From Paracoccaceae bacterium (GTDB lineage: Bacteria; Pseudomonadota; Alphaproteobacteria; Rhodobacterales; Rhodobacteraceae), in NCBI GenBank assembly GCA_030750975.1, contig JASMHC010000009.1:124001-188000 (forward strand): a DNA stretch of 64,000 nucleotides, read 5' to 3'. The notes under the pieces are model-generated. The model made no database searches. It was not told where the DNA came from and saw nothing but the letters and a program-made list of their open reading frames with translations. Numbering within the stretch: the stretch's first letter is position 1; every line of letters begins with the position of its first letter. Positions 62,513 through 64,000 of the stretch are shown here, piece after piece. The position numbers and the translations under genes were made by a program.

Positions 62513-63178
62513 TCAAAAATCCAGATCCGCATAATGGCGCGGCGGCGGAAACCCTGAAACATGATCAGCCAGCAGTGACCGGAAGGCGGGCCGCGATTTT
62601 ATCTTGGCGTACCAGTCCTTGACCGCCGCCGAGCGGTTCCAGTCGACATCCGAGATATAGTCCAACGCCGATAAATGCGCAGCGGCTGTGAAATCCGCCA
62701 ATGTCATCTGGTCCCCGGCCAGCCAACTGCGGTTTTCCAGCAGGAAGGTCATGTAATCGAGGTGGAACTTGATGTGCTTGCCACCCGCCTTGATGTTCTG
62801 ACTGTCGGGATAGCCTTTTCCCATCGTTTTCTTGACCACCCGCTCGTACAGCAGGTTCTCGGTCACTTCGCGATGGAATTTATCGTCAAACCAGCCCACC
62901 AACCGCCGCACTTCGAACCTCCGTTCAGCCGTGCGCGGCAAAAGCGCCGGTTCGGGGTGGATGTCCTCAAGATATTCGCAGATCGCCGCCGAATCCGAAA
63001 ACGTCTTGCTGCCCATTTTCAGAACCGGCACCTTGCCCGCCGGATTGCGGCGCAGGAAATCGGCGTCTTTCAACCAATAGCGTTCCTCGACCAATTCAAC
63101 TTCGATCTTCTTTTCGGCCAGAACCAACCGGACCTTTCGACAAAAAGGAGATAAAGGCATATGGAAAAGACGGTTCAT
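62513..63178 (-). CDS. Glutathione S-transferase-fold protein, possibly FzlA
   Basis: A 221-residue GST-like protein. The N-terminal thioredoxin-like domain (RLFHMPLSPFCRKVRLVLAE and RNPAGKVPVLKMGSKTFSDS) is followed by an all-helical domain. The pattern fits a conserved alphaproteobacterial GST-like subfamily that includes the cell-division protein FzlA, which binds FtsZ, but ordinary GST function is not excluded. It lies beside mtgA, a peptidoglycan enzyme, which would suit a division role. The ATG at 63178 was preferred to TTG at 63184. Confidence 0.75.
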   Translation of the reverse strand: MNRLFHMPLSPFCRKVRLVLAEKKIEVELVEERYWLKDADFLRRNPAGKVPVLKMGSKTFSDSAAICEYLEDIHPEPALLPRTAERRFEVRRLVGWFDDKFHREVTENLLYERVVKKTMGKGYPDSQNIKAGGKHIKFHLDYMTFLLENRSWLAGDQMTLADFTAAAHLSALDYISDVDWNRSAAVKDWYAKIKSRPAFRSLLADHVSGFPPPRHYADLDF

Positions 63179-63231
63179 GGCCAACCCGGTTTACTGATCT
63201 GTTTCACCAATGCACCGCGACGCGGCGATAA

Positions 63232-63951
63232 TCAATCCTCGAAACAGGCTGCGCGCCCACTTGCTTCCAGACTGGCCGCCCCGATTGAGATATCCGTGGC
63301 CCGGTCTTTCAGAAACTGCGTCGGCGCGGCGGCCGAACGCGCCTTGGGATTTGGCAAAACCGCCGCCAGCAAGGCCCCTTGCGCCAATGTCAACCGGGCG
63401 GCGCTGGTGCCGAAATTCTTCCTTGCCGCTGCTTCGATGCCAAACACACCCTCACCGAATTCCGCCACGTTCAGGTAAACCTCAAGGATACGGGCCTTCG
63501 GCCAAAGCAGTTCGACAAAGGGCGTGATCACCGCCTCGGCGGCTTTGCGCTCCCACCGGCTGGCTGGCCAAAGATAGACATTCTTCACCACCTGCTGCGA
63601 AATGGTCGAGGCCCCGCGCTCGGCCCCACCGGCCACGGCCTTGCGGATTTCGCCCATGTCAAAACCCCAATGCAGGCAGAAATTGGCATCCTCTGCCGCG
63701 ACAACCGCACGCGCCATGTCAGGCGACACATCGCTCAAAGCCACCCAGCTTTGGGAAATCTGCCCCAGACGGCGCTTTTCAGTAAAGGTCAGATAAGTCA
63801 GTGGAGGATCGACAAAACGATAGATCGCAACCGCCAGCACCACCACGGCCAGCAGGGCCAGCATCGCCCGCCCCAACCAGACCAAAGCGGCCCGGCGCAA
63901 CCGCACCAGCCACCCCCGTATTCCCGTCCGTTTCCGGCTTTTCTTTGCCAC
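63232..63951 (-). CDS. mtgA: Monofunctional biosynthetic peptidoglycan transglycosylase
   Basis: A 239-residue GT51 enzyme with one N-terminal membrane helix (RAALVWLGRAMLALLAVVVL). Catalytic motifs are VVAAEDANFCLHWGFDM (first glutamate), GGAERGASTISQQVVKNVYL and KARILEVYLNVAEFGEGVFG. It polymerises lipid II into glycan strands without a transpeptidase domain. The start is GTG 63951, chosen because GAGG lies 6 nt upstream; TTG 63972 has none. Confidence 0.95.
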   Translation of the reverse strand: MAKKSRKRTGIRGWLVRLRRAALVWLGRAMLALLAVVVLAVAIYRFVDPPLTYLTFTEKRRLGQISQSWVALSDVSPDMARAVVAAEDANFCLHWGFDMGEIRKAVAGGAERGASTISQQVVKNVYLWPASRWERKAAEAVITPFVELLWPKARILEVYLNVAEFGEGVFGIEAAARKNFGTSAARLTLAQGALLAAVLPNPKARSAAAPTQFLKDRATDISIGAASLEASGRAACFED

Positions 63952-64000
63952 TGCCCACCTCTTTGCCGCCAAACTACCACGACCGCGAACCCGAATGCCA

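Overview
The window looks like chromosome of a Rhodobacterales (Rhodobacteraceae, roseobacter-like) alphaproteobacterium. Grounds: moderately high GC; a glutamate/aspartate-type four-gene ABC transporter (bztABCD); the DUF2849-cysI-cysH-DUF934-fpr assimilatory sulfate block; a yidC-MOSC-engB-argB block; an ATP12-type F1 assembly factor; and intergenic repeats of a kind I associate with this family (inference). The genus cannot be told from the sequence alone. I see no rRNA operon, prophage, CRISPR array or integrated plasmid. The content is mostly housekeeping genes. The unusual material is mainly intergenic.

Layout. 1-3.6 kb: the start of a glutaryl-CoA dehydrogenase gene divergent from a LysR regulator, then an XdhC-like and a molybdopterin-binding-domain gene (molybdoenzyme maturation). 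3.6-5.1 kb: infC, read from an AUA start codon, and an NAD(P)-binding protein. 5.6-10.3 kb: the sulfite and APS reductase operon, divergent from an Lrp/AsnC regulator. 10.3-17.8 kb: P450, tpiA, two Fe-S assembly genes, tgt, an FAD oxidoreductase, a GyrI-like protein and a GT-B-like glycosyltransferase. 17.9-21.3 kb: lon behind a heat-shock (RpoH-type) promoter, a repeat-rich spacer, and a histidine phosphatase. 21.4-28.2 kb: two tandem tRNA-Asp genes, an HU-like protein, then the detached tail of the ribosomal spc/alpha operons (rplO-secY-adk-rpsM-rpsK-rpoA-rplQ). 28.3-38.8 kb: a ferric-reductase-like protein, the rarA-crcB-pseudouridine synthase-HAD-ATP12 string, and bztABCD. 38.8-48.7 kb, minus strand: MFS/SixA/ferredoxin/sterol-desaturase operon, argB, engB, MOSC, yidC, an EAL protein with a dead GGDEF, and ttcA. 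48.8-53 kb: a small secreted protein, a DUF454 protein, modABC and a membrane protein. 53-64 kb: lepA, a DUF4160/DUF2442 pair, a REP-associated tyrosine transposase (RAYT), rhodanese, an orphan Phd-like protein, EamA, msrA/msrB, a hydantoinase-like protein, queG, a GST/FzlA-like protein and mtgA.

The most system-like thing in the window is the RAYT at 55.7-56.1 kb. It is bracketed by inverted pairs of short palindromes (core GGTGCGTG...CACGCACC, tail CCTAC). The same palindromes recur at the rpoA stop codon inside the ribosomal operon and around lon and the histidine phosphatase gene. A second, unrelated family of four near-identical 44-bp double-stem palindromes lies in four intergenic spacers. 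A MITE-like element of about 134 bp lies downstream of lon. Other points of note are the AUA start of infC, a terminator-like hairpin directly before the fpr start codon, the RpoH promoter of lon, and the split of the spc ribosomal operon.

Coordinates of starts were chosen from family-typical N-termini, ribosome binding sites and overlaps. Where the choice is uncertain the entry says so.
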